NCBI GenBank assembly: GCA_900317745.1
Contig: ONHW01000004.1
Span: 1 to 64,000, forward strand
DNA: 64,000 bases
Source: an uncultured Bacteroidales bacterium
Lineage (GTDB): Bacteria; Bacteroidota; Bacteroidia; Bacteroidales; Paludibacteraceae
Direction of reading: 5' to 3'
Positions 7,750 to 18,100 of this stretch are shown in pieces. Under the pieces are notes generated by a model. It ran no database searches, was not told the origin of the DNA, and saw nothing but the letters and a program-made list of their open reading frames with translations. Made by a program: the position numbers and the translations under genes. Numbering within the stretch: the first letter of the stretch is position 1; every line of letters starts with the position of its first letter.

Positions 7750-8514
7750 GTGAACGGCACGTTAGCACATATCACACCTATACGGGGCGTGAACGACGAA
7801 GGTAGGGGTAAGAAACATGCGTTGCACCTGCTCATTCATGCCACGGATGCCGAGGTGCTGTGGCTGCACGACAATGATATCGTTCGTCCGGCAGCCGGTG
7901 ACCGTGAGGCACTGGCACAACTCGGTGAGGCGGACCTGCTGATCTTGCCGCTACGCATGCGCACCACGCAGGACAGCCTGCTGCAACGCTTGCAGGTGAT
8001 CGAATATACGGCACTGCAGCGGCTGACTGTCCGTGCCGCACAGCGCGGCAGGGCTATACTGTGCAGCGGTGCTAACCTGATAGTGCGCCGGCAGGTGTGG
8101 CTGGACGCTGAACCGCACCTGCATCCGGAGATGCCGAGCGGTGATGATATGTACCTGCTGGAGTACTGCAAACGTACGGGGCGCACGATAGCCATGAGCG
8201 AGGCTGACAATATGACTGCCACCGTGACCGCCCAACCGACACTCCGGGCCCTGCTGCGCCAACGCGCACGCTGGGCGGGTAAAGCACCATATTACACCGA
8301 CCCGGATATACGCCGCGCAGGTGCAGCCGTGGTGCTGGCTGTACTGCTGCAACTGCTATGCCCGCCGGTGGTGCTGCTGTACCTGCCGTGGGAGTGCAGT
8401 CTGATTCGGGGCAAAGGTTTTTCTGTATGGGAGGTACTGCTGCTGGCTGTGGTCTATCCGTACTACGCCCTGGTAGCACTCGTCAGCGGACTGCTGCACC
8501 CGAAGAGGTGGTGA
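7750..8514 (+). CDS. Family 2-like glycosyltransferase, N-terminally short
   Basis: About 254 residues. Catalytic motifs of processive GT2 enzymes are present: DND near 41-43 (WLHDNDIVRP), SGDDM near 131-135 and QRARW near 171-175, followed by two hydrophobic C-terminal segments. The N-terminal beta-alpha-beta part that holds the nucleotide (usually 70-90 residues before the DxD) is missing. The frame is closed by a stop at 7708-7710, inside the PqqD gene, so it cannot be extended. The start is uncertain: TTG at 7744 or GTG at 7750. It could be a natural short form or a truncated gene. Confidence 0.65.
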   Translation: MNGTLAHITPIRGVNDEGRGKKHALHLLIHATDAEVLWLHDNDIVRPAAGDREALAQLGEADLLILPLRMRTTQDSLLQRLQVIEYTALQRLTVRAAQRGRAILCSGANLIVRRQVWLDAEPHLHPEMPSGDDMYLLEYCKRTGRTIAMSEADNMTATVTAQPTLRALLRQRARWAGKAPYYTDPDIRRAGAAVVLAVLLQLLCPPVVLLYLPWECSLIRGKGFSVWEVLLLAVVYPYYALVALVSGLLHPKRW

Positions 8515-8516
8515 AA

Positions 8517-8612
8517 CACTCAACCCTCAACGCTCAACACTCCATACGGCTTTAGCCGATCGTTCGAGGCTTGCCGAGATAAGAACACTCAACGCTCAAC
8601 ACTCAACAAAAA
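8517..8612. repeat. Heptamer repeat tract (CAACACT type) upstream of recQ
   Basis: Two runs of ACTCAAC/GCTCAAC/CCTCAAC units (complement of the AGTGTTG family) flank a short non-repeat core at about 8545-8580. Together they make up the recQ leader. Confidence 0.75.
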
Positions 8613-10484
8613 ATGACCGCTCTTGAAGCATTACATACTTACTTCGGTTATGATGATTTCCGCCCTATGCAGCGGGAGATCATCGAGTCGGTGCTGGCAG
8701 GCAAAGATACACTTGCGCTGCTGCCTACGGGTGGCGGTAAATCATTGTGTTTTCAGGTGCCGACGCTCGTCATGGCGGATAACGACAGAGATGGAGAAGG
8801 GTTGTGTCTGGTTGTCACACCGCTGATTGCACTGATGAAAGACCAGGTAGCCAATCTTCGCGAACGCGGGATACTGGCAGCGGCTATCTATACGGGTCTG
8901 TCGCACGAAGAACAGCGCGTGGTGTTTGACAACTGTATGTACGGTCCGTACAGGTTCCTATACGTCTCGCCCGAGCGGCTGGAGAGTGAGGAGTTTATGA
9001 AGCGTGTAGTGCAGTTGCCGATCTGTCTGATTGCCGTGGATGAGGCGCATTGTATCTCGCAATGGGGCTATGACTTCCGTCCGTCGTACCTGCGTATAGC
9101 GCAGATCCGCGAGGTGCTGGATGTACCGGTGCTGGCACTCACCGCCACCGCCACACCCGAGGTGGTGGAAGATATACAGCGGCAATTAGGATTCGCGACA
9201 CCGAACGTGTTCCGCACCAGTTTCGCCCGCCCTAATCTGCACTACGTGGTCCGCCACACTGACGACAAACAGGCACAACTGCTGCATATCCTCCAGCGCG
9301 TGCCGGGCACGGCTATCGTGTATGTACGCAACCGCAAGCGCACACGAGAGTTGGCAGAACTGATCAATCAGCAGTTATCAGCGGTCAGCGGGCAGCAGGC
9401 TGCGGTCGGCGGGCAGCAGGTGGCGGATTATTACCATGCCGGGTTGCCGTCGGGCGAACGTAACGCCAAGCAGCAGGCGTGGAAAGAAGGCAAGACGCGC
9501 GTGATCGTGTGTACCAACGCTTTTGGCATGGGTATAGATAAGCCCGACGTGCGGCTGGTTATTCATTACGACCTGCCGGACAGTATAGAAGCATATTTTC
9601 AGGAGGCAGGTCGTGCCGGTCGCGACGGAGAACAGGCGTGGTGCGTGCTGCTGTTTGCGCCCAAAGACGAGCAGACTGTCAAACGCCGTGTGGCAAACAA
9701 TTACCCTCCGGCAGAAGAAGTAGAACGGGTCTATCAACTGCTGTGCGACTATCTGACAATAGGCCTCGGGTCGGGTAGGGATGCAGTGTTCGGCATAGAT
9801 GTCGAGCAGTTCTGCACGGATATGCATCTGCCGTTTCTGACAACCTATTCCGCCCTGCAACTGCTGACGCAGGCAGGCTATATCGTATATAACGACGAGC
9901 AGGACCTGCAGCCGCGAGTGCGGATCAGTGTTGACAAAGAAGAACTGTATAATATCAGCGAGTCGCCTTTCCAGGAACGGCTGCTGAGTGCGCTGATGCG
10001 CAGGTACACGGGAATCTTTACCGATCCGCAGTTCATTCACCTCGACCGTCTGGCGGAGGATACAGGCTCCTCGGAGTTTGCGGTGAACAGTTCGCTTATT
10101 GCACTATCCAAACAACATATCATTCGTTATATACCTGCGCAGCGGATCAGTACGGTACATTTTGTTGTGCCGCGCCAGAACGAGGTTAACCTGTCGGCAA
10201 CGGTCTATCAGAACCGCCGCGAGAACTTCGAGCACAAACTGCAAGCAATGCTTGAGTATGCGCAGAACGACCACTACTGCCGTTCGCAACTCATGCTCGG
10301 GTACTTTGGCGAACAGGACGCGCCGCTGTGCGGAGCGTGCGATGTTTGTATAAGAAGAAAGACCGCTGCGCTGACAGAAGAGAGACCGGCTGCGCCTGAC
10401 AGACCGGCTGCGCCTGAGAGAAGAGAGAAATCAGTAATTAGAAATGAAGTACAATATAGCTACAATCCGCTGCGCGGATGTTGA
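8613..10484 (+). CDS. recQ: ATP-dependent DNA helicase RecQ
   Basis: A 3'-5' helicase of recombination and fork repair, 623 residues. Motifs: LPTGGGKS Walker A (37-44), VDEAHCISQWG (141-151), LTATATPEV near 175-183, GMGIDKPDVR and QEAGRAGRDG in the second RecA domain, then the zinc-binding Cys4 (CRSQ...CGACDVC). There is no HRDC domain. Two oddities are visible. A repeat-encoded QQ/AVSGQ/AVGGQQ stretch sits at about 252-269 between helicase strands, and after the last zinc cysteine about 43 residues are translated from the AGAGACC/GCTGCGC repeat and then from the first 41 bases of prmA. The native C-terminus probably ended close to CIRR. Confidence 0.93.
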   Translation: MTALEALHTYFGYDDFRPMQREIIESVLAGKDTLALLPTGGGKSLCFQVPTLVMADNDRDGEGLCLVVTPLIALMKDQVANLRERGILAAAIYTGLSHEEQRVVFDNCMYGPYRFLYVSPERLESEEFMKRVVQLPICLIAVDEAHCISQWGYDFRPSYLRIAQIREVLDVPVLALTATATPEVVEDIQRQLGFATPNVFRTSFARPNLHYVVRHTDDKQAQLLHILQRVPGTAIVYVRNRKRTRELAELINQQLSAVSGQQAAVGGQQVADYYHAGLPSGERNAKQQAWKEGKTRVIVCTNAFGMGIDKPDVRLVIHYDLPDSIEAYFQEAGRAGRDGEQAWCVLLFAPKDEQTVKRRVANNYPPAEEVERVYQLLCDYLTIGLGSGRDAVFGIDVEQFCTDMHLPFLTTYSALQLLTQAGYIVYNDEQDLQPRVRISVDKEELYNISESPFQERLLSALMRRYTGIFTDPQFIHLDRLAEDTGSSEFAVNSSLIALSKQHIIRYIPAQRISTVHFVVPRQNEVNLSATVYQNRRENFEHKLQAMLEYAQNDHYCRSQLMLGYFGEQDAPLCGACDVCIRRKTAALTEERPAAPDRPAAPERREKSVIRNEVQYSYNPLRGC

Positions 10485-11253
10485 ACTATGGCAGGTGGAT
10501 CTGCTGACGCAGAGCCTGGCAGATATAGGTTTTGATTCGTTTGAGCAGGACGGAGAGTATGTGCGTGCATATATTCCCAGTAGTCAGTTGCCAGCAATCA
10601 GCGGTCAGGAGTCAGTGACCGGTAGGTTAGAGGAGATGATAGCAGAGAGCGGTGCCGCGCTTGAATCGTTTGAGGCGTGTGCCGACGAGAACTGGAACGC
10701 TGTTTGGGAGTCGGAACATGAGACGGAAGAACTGCCTCTGGGGGTACGTATTACTCCCCATTGCGCGTTCGGTGCGGGACATCACGAGACGACAGCAATG
10801 ATGGTTGAGCAGTTGCTGAGTTTCGGTGCTGACAGGTCAGAGTCCGATATCCGGTCAGTACATGTGCTGGATATGGGCACGGGCACGGGCGTGCTGGCAA
10901 TCATGGCAGCCAAGATCGGTGCAGGTCAGGTGCTGGCTGTGGATATAGACGAGAACAGTGTAAGCAACGCGCAGGAAAACGCTCTTGCCAACGGCGTGCA
11001 GATACAGGTGCTGCAAGCCTGCGAGGTGCCGGATGGGAAGTACGGACTGATCATGGCGAATATCCACAGGAATATTCTGCTCGCGCAGATGTGCGATTAT
11101 GCGCGTACGCTGGTGTCGGGCGGTGAGCTATGGCTGTCGGGGTTCTATGAGGCGGATATACCTGCATTGACAGAGGCAGCCGGCGGGTACGGTCTGCGCC
11201 ATTCGGCTACGCGTGCCAAGGGTGAGTGGCGAATGTTGATCCTGAAAAAATAG
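10444..11253 (+). CDS. prmA: Ribosomal protein L11 methyltransferase
   Basis: This SAM-dependent enzyme trimethylates lysines and the N-terminus of L11; 269 residues. Seen: FGAGHHETT and DMGTGTGVLAIMAAK (SAM motif I), AVDIDENSV (motif II), and MANIHRNILL, the PrmA form of the catalytic loop. The N-terminal L11-recognition domain carries a repeat-derived stretch (about residues 46-60, SSQLPAISGQESVTG). The gene overlaps the 3' end of recQ by 41 bases because recQ reads through a repeat array into it. Confidence 0.92.
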   Translation: MKYNIATIRCADVELWQVDLLTQSLADIGFDSFEQDGEYVRAYIPSSQLPAISGQESVTGRLEEMIAESGAALESFEACADENWNAVWESEHETEELPLGVRITPHCAFGAGHHETTAMMVEQLLSFGADRSESDIRSVHVLDMGTGTGVLAIMAAKIGAGQVLAVDIDENSVSNAQENALANGVQIQVLQACEVPDGKYGLIMANIHRNILLAQMCDYARTLVSGGELWLSGFYEADIPALTEAAGGYGLRHSATRAKGEWRMLILKK

Positions 11254-11325
11254 CGTGCAGTTAGCAAGTCGAGAATACAAATTGCAGTTTTTTGCGCCAA
11301 AACAAACGCGGCAGGGCGTGTGTAT

Positions 11326-11357
11326 TTTGCAAATAAGGAATAATTGTTGTACCTTTG
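11326..11357 (+). promoter_or_regulatory. Promoter of the tRNA-Ser/tRNA-Leu unit
   Basis: TTTG, 20 bases, TACCTTTG, about 45 bases before tRNA-Ser. Confidence 0.8.
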
Positions 11358-11408
11358 CATCCGCTTTTGCGCGTTCGGAGTGAGCGCTGCGAGCAAATTC
11401 AGCTAAAC

Positions 11409-11496
<88 letters not shown>

Positions 11497-11550
11497 GAGA
11501 CGCGCAAGCGTTGGTAGGGATAAGATAAGTTCCCTATTTATTTTTGAGTT

Positions 11551-11632
11551 GCCCAGATGGCGGAATCGGTAGACGCGCTGGTCTCAAACACCAGTGGAGC
11601 AATCCGTGCCGGTTCGACCCCGGCTCTGGGTA
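11551..11632 (+). tRNA. tRNA-Leu (anticodon CAA)
   Basis: An 82-base tRNA. The acceptor GCCCAGA pairs with TCTGGGT (one G-T pair), discriminator A. The anticodon stem CTGGT/ACCAG encloses the loop CTCAAAC, anticodon CAA. It lies 55 bases after tRNA-Ser and shares its promoter and terminator. Confidence 0.95.
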
Positions 11633-11640
11633 CGAAGAAA

Positions 11641-11667
11641 AGGTTCTCGAACGAGAGCCTTTTTTTG
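11641..11667 (+). terminator. Terminator of the tRNA unit
   Basis: AGGTTCTCG, AA loop region, CGAGAGCCT stem (one G-T pair) followed by seven T. Confidence 0.85.
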
Positions 11668-11670
11668 TGC

Positions 11671-11813
11671 GTGAATGTGAAGTGGGTAGGATGTGAATGT
11701 GAAGTGGGTAGGGTGTGAATGTGAAGTGGGTAGTGTGAAGAAGGTATGCAAAACGGACCGAAAATGTCGGACTTATCTCCCAGTTACCACGCAGTTACCA
11801 CGCAGTTATCACG
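11671..11813. repeat. 22-base and 11-base tandem repeats
   Basis: Three near-identical 22-base units beginning GTGAATGTGAAGTGGGTAGG lie at 11671, 11693 and 11715. They are followed after about 45 bases by three 11-base units (CAGTTACCACG) at 11781-11813. They occupy the gap between the tRNA terminator and the promoter of the giant gene. A weak frame at 11828-12073 overlaps that promoter and is not credited as a gene. Confidence 0.8.
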
Positions 11814-11967
11814 CACTAAACTTTTGATTGGTATTATATACAAAGTATATAATACTGTGGGATTTTGTTATGTTGGCAAAAAAGAGCAACAAAAGAAGGG
11901 AAAATAACGGTAGAGACAGTACAAAAACCGGTAAGTTGCTTTTTTTTGTTATTTTTTCGTCAATTTA

Positions 11968-11999
11968 TTTGCAAATGTCGTTTTTTTTTCGTACCTTTG
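11968..11999 (+). promoter_or_regulatory. Promoter of the giant secreted protein gene and downstream genes
   Basis: TTTG, 20 bases, TACCTTTG, about 108 bases upstream of the ATG at 12108. The same-strand genes behind it run with gaps of a few bases to 28812, so this may drive a long unit. Confidence 0.8.
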
Positions 12000-12107
12000 T
12001 AGCGATTTTTTGTGTATGTACCTACGCGCGTATGCATCGCCTATGCGTACAAAAGGGACAAAATCGGTGCTAAGTAGTTAATATCCAAGCGAAAATATTT
12101 AATAGAG

Positions 12108-15100
12108 ATGATAAGAAAAGCAATGCAATTTTTTCATCAATCCTTATTATCAGAAGCAAGAAAGGTTGTAAGTGGTGTGCTGCGCAGTGCGGCATTGTTG
12201 TGTGTGGTGGCGTGTGTGCTACCCCGTACCGTGCATGCTGATGTGCAGAAGCAGGCGGTGTATGAGGGTGACAGTCTGATCTGGCGTTGCCAGTTGCTGG
12301 GCGAGACAGGAACGTACACCGATGGTCCGTTGTACACAATGCATTTCAGTGTGCTGGATCTGCCAACCTCCGAGAACCGGTCTCTTGCTATCTGCAAAGG
12401 TGACACACTGTTGTGGAATTGTATGCGGTTATGGACAGCCGGCGAGTACAAGGATACCACTTGGTACGAAGAGTTTCCGACCATGGCGAAGACCTACCAC
12501 AGGCTGAATCTGCAGGTGGTGGAGGCGATCACCAATCCTGTTGAGAATCAGACGATTTGCGAGGGCGATACACTGCTATGGCGCTGTCAGAAACTGTATA
12601 AGGCGGGAACGTACAAAGATACGGTAAAGAGCCTGCTGTGCCCGAGTTGCGATAGTGCGTACTACGAGTTGCACCTGAGTCTGAAAGAGCCGACCGTGAA
12701 CCCGGCGGAGAACATAACCATGATCCTGGGTGAGACCCTGTTGTGGCGCTGCAAGATGATTGAGTGCAATGCCGTTGGCGAGTCCGTGTACAAAGATACG
12801 ACGTATGAAGGATCGTGTCCGGATGAGGTGTATCAGCTGAATCTTAAGGTCAATGAGTTCGAGGCAGAAGAGGTAGAGTCGGATCTGGTAATATGCGCTG
12901 CCGACACGCTGCTGTGGCGTTGCCAGTTGCTGTATGAGACCGGCACGTATCACGACACGCTCAAGAGTATGCTGTATCCGGCATACGACAGCGTGCATTA
13001 TACGCTGAACCTGACCATGCAGAAGGATTCGATAGCTCCGGTTGAGGTTAAGTATCTTGCTCCGGGAGAGTCGTATGAATGGAAAGACGGTAACACGTAT
13101 GACGCAGCGGGTGAGTATGCATATCAGACACATTATGAGAGCGGTTGTGACAGTATCTTGTACCGCTTGCAGGTGGTCAAGTACGACAGCACAGCGTTGA
13201 CCTCGTGCGATGGCGATACGGTGCTGTGGCGTTGCTTTGAGGCCTACGAGACGAAGATCTACCGCGACACGGTTCGCGAGGCAAGTATCTTCGGCGATGG
13301 AGAATATGTCAAAGAGTTGTATGTCTTGAACTTCACGTTCCACGGCGAGCCTGTTGACAGTGTGAAGAATGAGATTGCTACGGCTATACCTTACCTGTGG
13401 CGTGGTCAGAGTCTGGAGGAGAACGGCACGTATCGTGACACGGTTTATACGGTGCCGGGCGACAACAGCAGTTGTATCGACAGTCTGTTCACGCTGAACC
13501 TGAAGATCGAGTTGGCGAAGGACAGCCTGGAGGAAGTAACACTGTGCAACGGTGACACGTTGCTGTGGCGTTGCCAGCAGGTATATGCGACAGGCGAGTA
13601 CACCGATACATTGTTCTACGAGCCTTCGGGCAACGACAGTATCCGCTTCACGCTGAACCTGACTGTTCTAAAGGACTCGGTTGCTCCGGTTGAGGTTAAG
13701 TACCTTGCTCCGGGAGAGTCGTATGATTGGATAGACGGTAACACGTATGACGCAGCGGGCGAGTATGCATATCAGACACATTACGAGAGCGGTTGCGACA
13801 GTATCTTGTTCCGCTTGCAGGTAGTTAAGTACGACAGCACGGCATTGACGTCTTGCGACGGTGATACGGTACTGTGGCGTTGCTTTGAGGCATACGAGAC
13901 GAAGATCTACCGCGATACGGTTCGCGAGGCAAGTATCTTCGGTGATGGAGAATATGTCAAAGAGTTGTATGTCTTGAACTTCACGTTCCACGGCGAGCCT
14001 GTTGACAGTGTTAAGAATGAGATTGCAACGGCTATACCTTACCTGTGGCGTGGTCAGAATATAGAGGAGAACGGCACGTACCGTGACACGGTTTATACGG
14101 TGCCTGGCGACAACAGCAGTTGTATCGACAGTCTGTTCACGCTGAACCTGAAGATCGAGTTGGCGAAGGACAGCCTGGAGGAAGTAACAATGTGCAACGG
14201 TGACACGCTGCTGTGGCGTTGCCAGCAGGTATATGCAGCGGGCGAGTACACCGATACATTGTTCTATGAGCCTTCGGGCAACGACAGTATCCGCTTCACG
14301 CTGAACCTGACTGTTCTGAAGGACTCGGTTGCTCCGGTTGAGGTTAAGTATCTTGCTCCTGGTGAGTCGTATGAATGGAAAGACGGTAACACGTATGCCG
14401 CAGCGGGCGAGTATGCATATCAGACACATTATGAGAGCGGTTGCGACAGTATCTTGTTCCGCTTGCAGGTAGTTAAGTACGACAGCACAGCGTTGACCTC
14501 GTGCGATGGTGATACGGTACTGTGGCGTTGCTTCGAGGCATACGAGACGAAGATCTACCGCGATACGGTTCGCGAGGCAAGTATGTTCAGCGATGGAGAA
14601 TATGTCAAAGAGTTGTATATCTTGAACTTCACGTTCCACGGCGAGCCTGTTGACAGTGTGAAGGACGAGATTGCAACGGCTATACCTTACCTGTGGCGTG
14701 GTCAGAGTCTGGAGGAGAACGGCACGTACCGTGATACGGTTTATACGGTGCCAGGCGACAACAGCAGTTGTATCGACAGTCTGTTCACGCTGAACCTGAA
14801 GATCGAGTTGGCGAAGGACAGTCTGGAGGAGGTTACGTTGTGCAACGGCGACACGCTGCTGTGGCGTTGCCAGCAGGTTTATGCGACAGGCGAGTACACC
14901 GATACATTGTTCTATGAGCCTTCGGGCAACGATAGCATCCGCTTCACGCTGAACCTGACGGTGAACATGGATTCGGTAGCACCGCTGCTGGTAGAGACGC
15001 TTGTGCCGGGTGACTCGGTTATCTGGTTTGCGGAGGACGGCAGTCTTGCCACCTACAAGGAAGCCGGTGAGCACCTCTATCAATCGCAATACGAGAGCGG

Positions 15101-18100
15101 TTGTGACAGCGTTCTGCACAGGTTGCGTATCGTGCTGTTTGACAGTACGTTTGTAAGCAACTGCAACGGTGAGACCTACGAGTGGCGTGAGCGCGTGTTT
15201 GACCGTGATACGGTAGTGCGTGACACGGTTCGCGCCGTAAGTATCTTCGAACCGTACGAGGAGTATGACAAGGAGTATTACATTCTGAATTTCGATTTCC
15301 ATGCAGCAGCCGTTGACAGTGTATTGAACGACACGATCAGCAACGAGGCACTGCCTTACCTGTGGCGCGGCGAGGAGCGTTGGGGTGCAAGTCTGAGTGT
15401 GGATACAACCTATATCGAGAATCATTATTATCCCGACGAATCGGAGTGTATTGATACGGTCTTCACGCTGAACCTGCATGTGGATGTAGTTGATTCGGTT
15501 GTGCTGGCTGATACCTTGTGCCGCGGTGACACGTTGCTTTGGCGTTGCCAGCAGATCTACGAGAGCGGTGCGTACTATGACACGCTGCGCTATCCGTCAG
15601 GCAACGACAGTCTGCGCTACGTATTGCGCGTGGTTGTACAAAAGGATTCGGTAGCCGAGCTCGAGCAGGTTATCCTGTGCAACGGTGATTCGCTGCTGTG
15701 GTACGATCCGCTGACAGAAGCCAAGACAACGTATCTGAAGACTCCGGGACATTATACCTGCCAGACTCATTACGAGCCTACGATGTATCAGGAGAGTCTC
15801 GGATTGGAGGGTTGCGACAGCGTCTTCCACGAACTGGTGCTGATTATCCGTACGATGAAAGATACAACGATGAACGATACGATCTGCTACGATCCCGAGC
15901 ACCCGACATACACATGGAGGAGCTGGCGTGACACGACCTGCCAGATACCTACGTCGGATATAGAGTCCAAGTGGTACACGTTCACCGACTCGGTACGTTA
16001 CGCCGGCACGACCGACTGCGACAGTGTACGATACACGATGAACGTGTTTGTACGCCGCACGGAAGGAAGGAACTTCGTTACGACAGACAGCCTGTGTGCT
16101 TCTGACGGCAATGTTCCGACTGAATACGAATGGACAATAGCCGAGGACGGTAACAGGGTTAAACATATCGTTCTGACAGCCGAAGAGCGTGCACGTCAAG
16201 GCAAGTTCATCGTGGAGCGTAAGGATACGGTTCGCTATCTGCCGACCGGCAAGGGATATGAGTGCGACAGCGCATACTATACATTGAATCTGTATGTCTT
16301 CCGTGCAATGCTCAACCCGAACGATCCGGAGAAACTGGATACACTGGTTACCGACACAACGCTCTGCTACTCGGATGAGATGGAGTGGTACGGACAGACG
16401 TATAACGCTGATGGTCCGTACTTCCATACGATCAAATATGCTAACACGGATTGTGACAGTATAACCTGCCGTCTGCAGTTGCACTACTACACTCGTCCGA
16501 CTGACACTACGACCATCAGTCTGCTCCGTTGCAAAGGTGAACCGGAAGAGAAGATCGGCAATGTAGTGATCCATACAGACGAGAGCCGTACGTATCTGGA
16601 TTCGACCTATTATCCGAACACCCAGTGCGTAAACTCTTACACCAAGTATGTAGTAACCGTACTGGAGAAAGAAGCCGATCGTGATACGACGGTAGTAATG
16701 TGCCACGGCGGTTCGTACTACTGGGAGTTGTCGGGTGAGGAATATACCGCACCTGGTACGTACTCCACAACTATACCGTACACCAGAAGAAGCAGTTGCG
16801 ACAGTGTGACCGTCAATCTCCATCTGGAGGAGATCGTGCTTGACTCGGTATTTGACGAACCGCAGTATATCTGCAACGGTGAGTCATACACATGGTCTCG
16901 TACAGGATTGACATACGACCAGACGGGTATCTACCGCAGCGAGATCGTTAAGTCGCAGGGTGGTTGTGACAGTGTTTACTACATCCTCATACTGGATCAG
17001 CAACCGCCGAAGCAGTATCTGGATACCACGGTATATATTTGCGGTAGCGCAGGAGAGTTCACCTGGGACTTCAACGGCAAGACATATTCTGTATCCGGTG
17101 AATACAAAGATACTCTCCGCTCGGCTCAAGGTTGTGATCTTGTAGCAGCAACGCTGCACCTGAAGATGCAACCGTTGACGGTTGGCGTGGATACGACAGC
17201 AACGATCTATACCGACCAGACGTTTACGTGGGATCGCAGCGGTGAGACTTACAGCGCAGCGGGCACGTACGAGTATATACCTCAATATATAGCCTCGGGT
17301 TGTGACAGTATAGTACATACGCTGACTTTGATCGTTAAGGATGTACAGACAGTGGATGCTACTAAATACGACACGGTTTGTGCCGGAACGGTTTACGATA
17401 GCGATCATGTGATCAATGCGTACACGGAGTGGAGCGTTACTACTGAGATTACGAGACCTGATGGGGTACGTGTTGATTCGATAACTCATTTCTATATCGA
17501 AGTGTTCGATGAATCGTTCCCGCAGGATCTGTTCAGCGCAGTAGTTGCATCGTGCGGTCTGGCAGTGAATGTTGAGGCGGCTACGTTGATGCTTGACGAA
17601 TATGCGGACAACGATCCCAAGCATGCAGCCATCGAAAACATCACGTGGAAGTACCGCGAGCCGAACGGCTCATGGCAGACTATAGACGATTATGCACCTG
17701 CCTTGAGTGGCAATGTATCGTCGATAGAAGTGATGTGCGAGGTAAAAACCGAGTGTAGTACGGTTAGCGAGCAGGCGGTAGTCAGTGTAGGCACGCGTGC
17801 TACGTGGGAGACGTTCACCGAGTATGACCTGTTGCCGGTTATCTCCAAGTACAACGGTACATTGCTCATGGTGGATATCGATGCCGTATGCGAGAAGTTC
17901 GGTTGGACGAACGGCGTTGAGATCAAGCAAGAGGATGTAGAGTGGTACGAGCGTATAGGTGCCATTGATAACCTCTCGCATCCTGATCCTACTGATCCGA
18001 AGGATATGCCGCTGCAGAAGTGGGGCTATTACCTCACCTCGATGCAGAGCGGTGACTACTACGCTATCATCAAGGGCAAGCTGGAGGCAGAGGTTGACGA

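Noticed and set aside
11828-12073. 81-residue plus-strand frame before the giant gene
   Set aside because: It covers the promoter at 11968-11999, is mainly F, K and R from A/T runs, and has no ribosome-binding or family feature.
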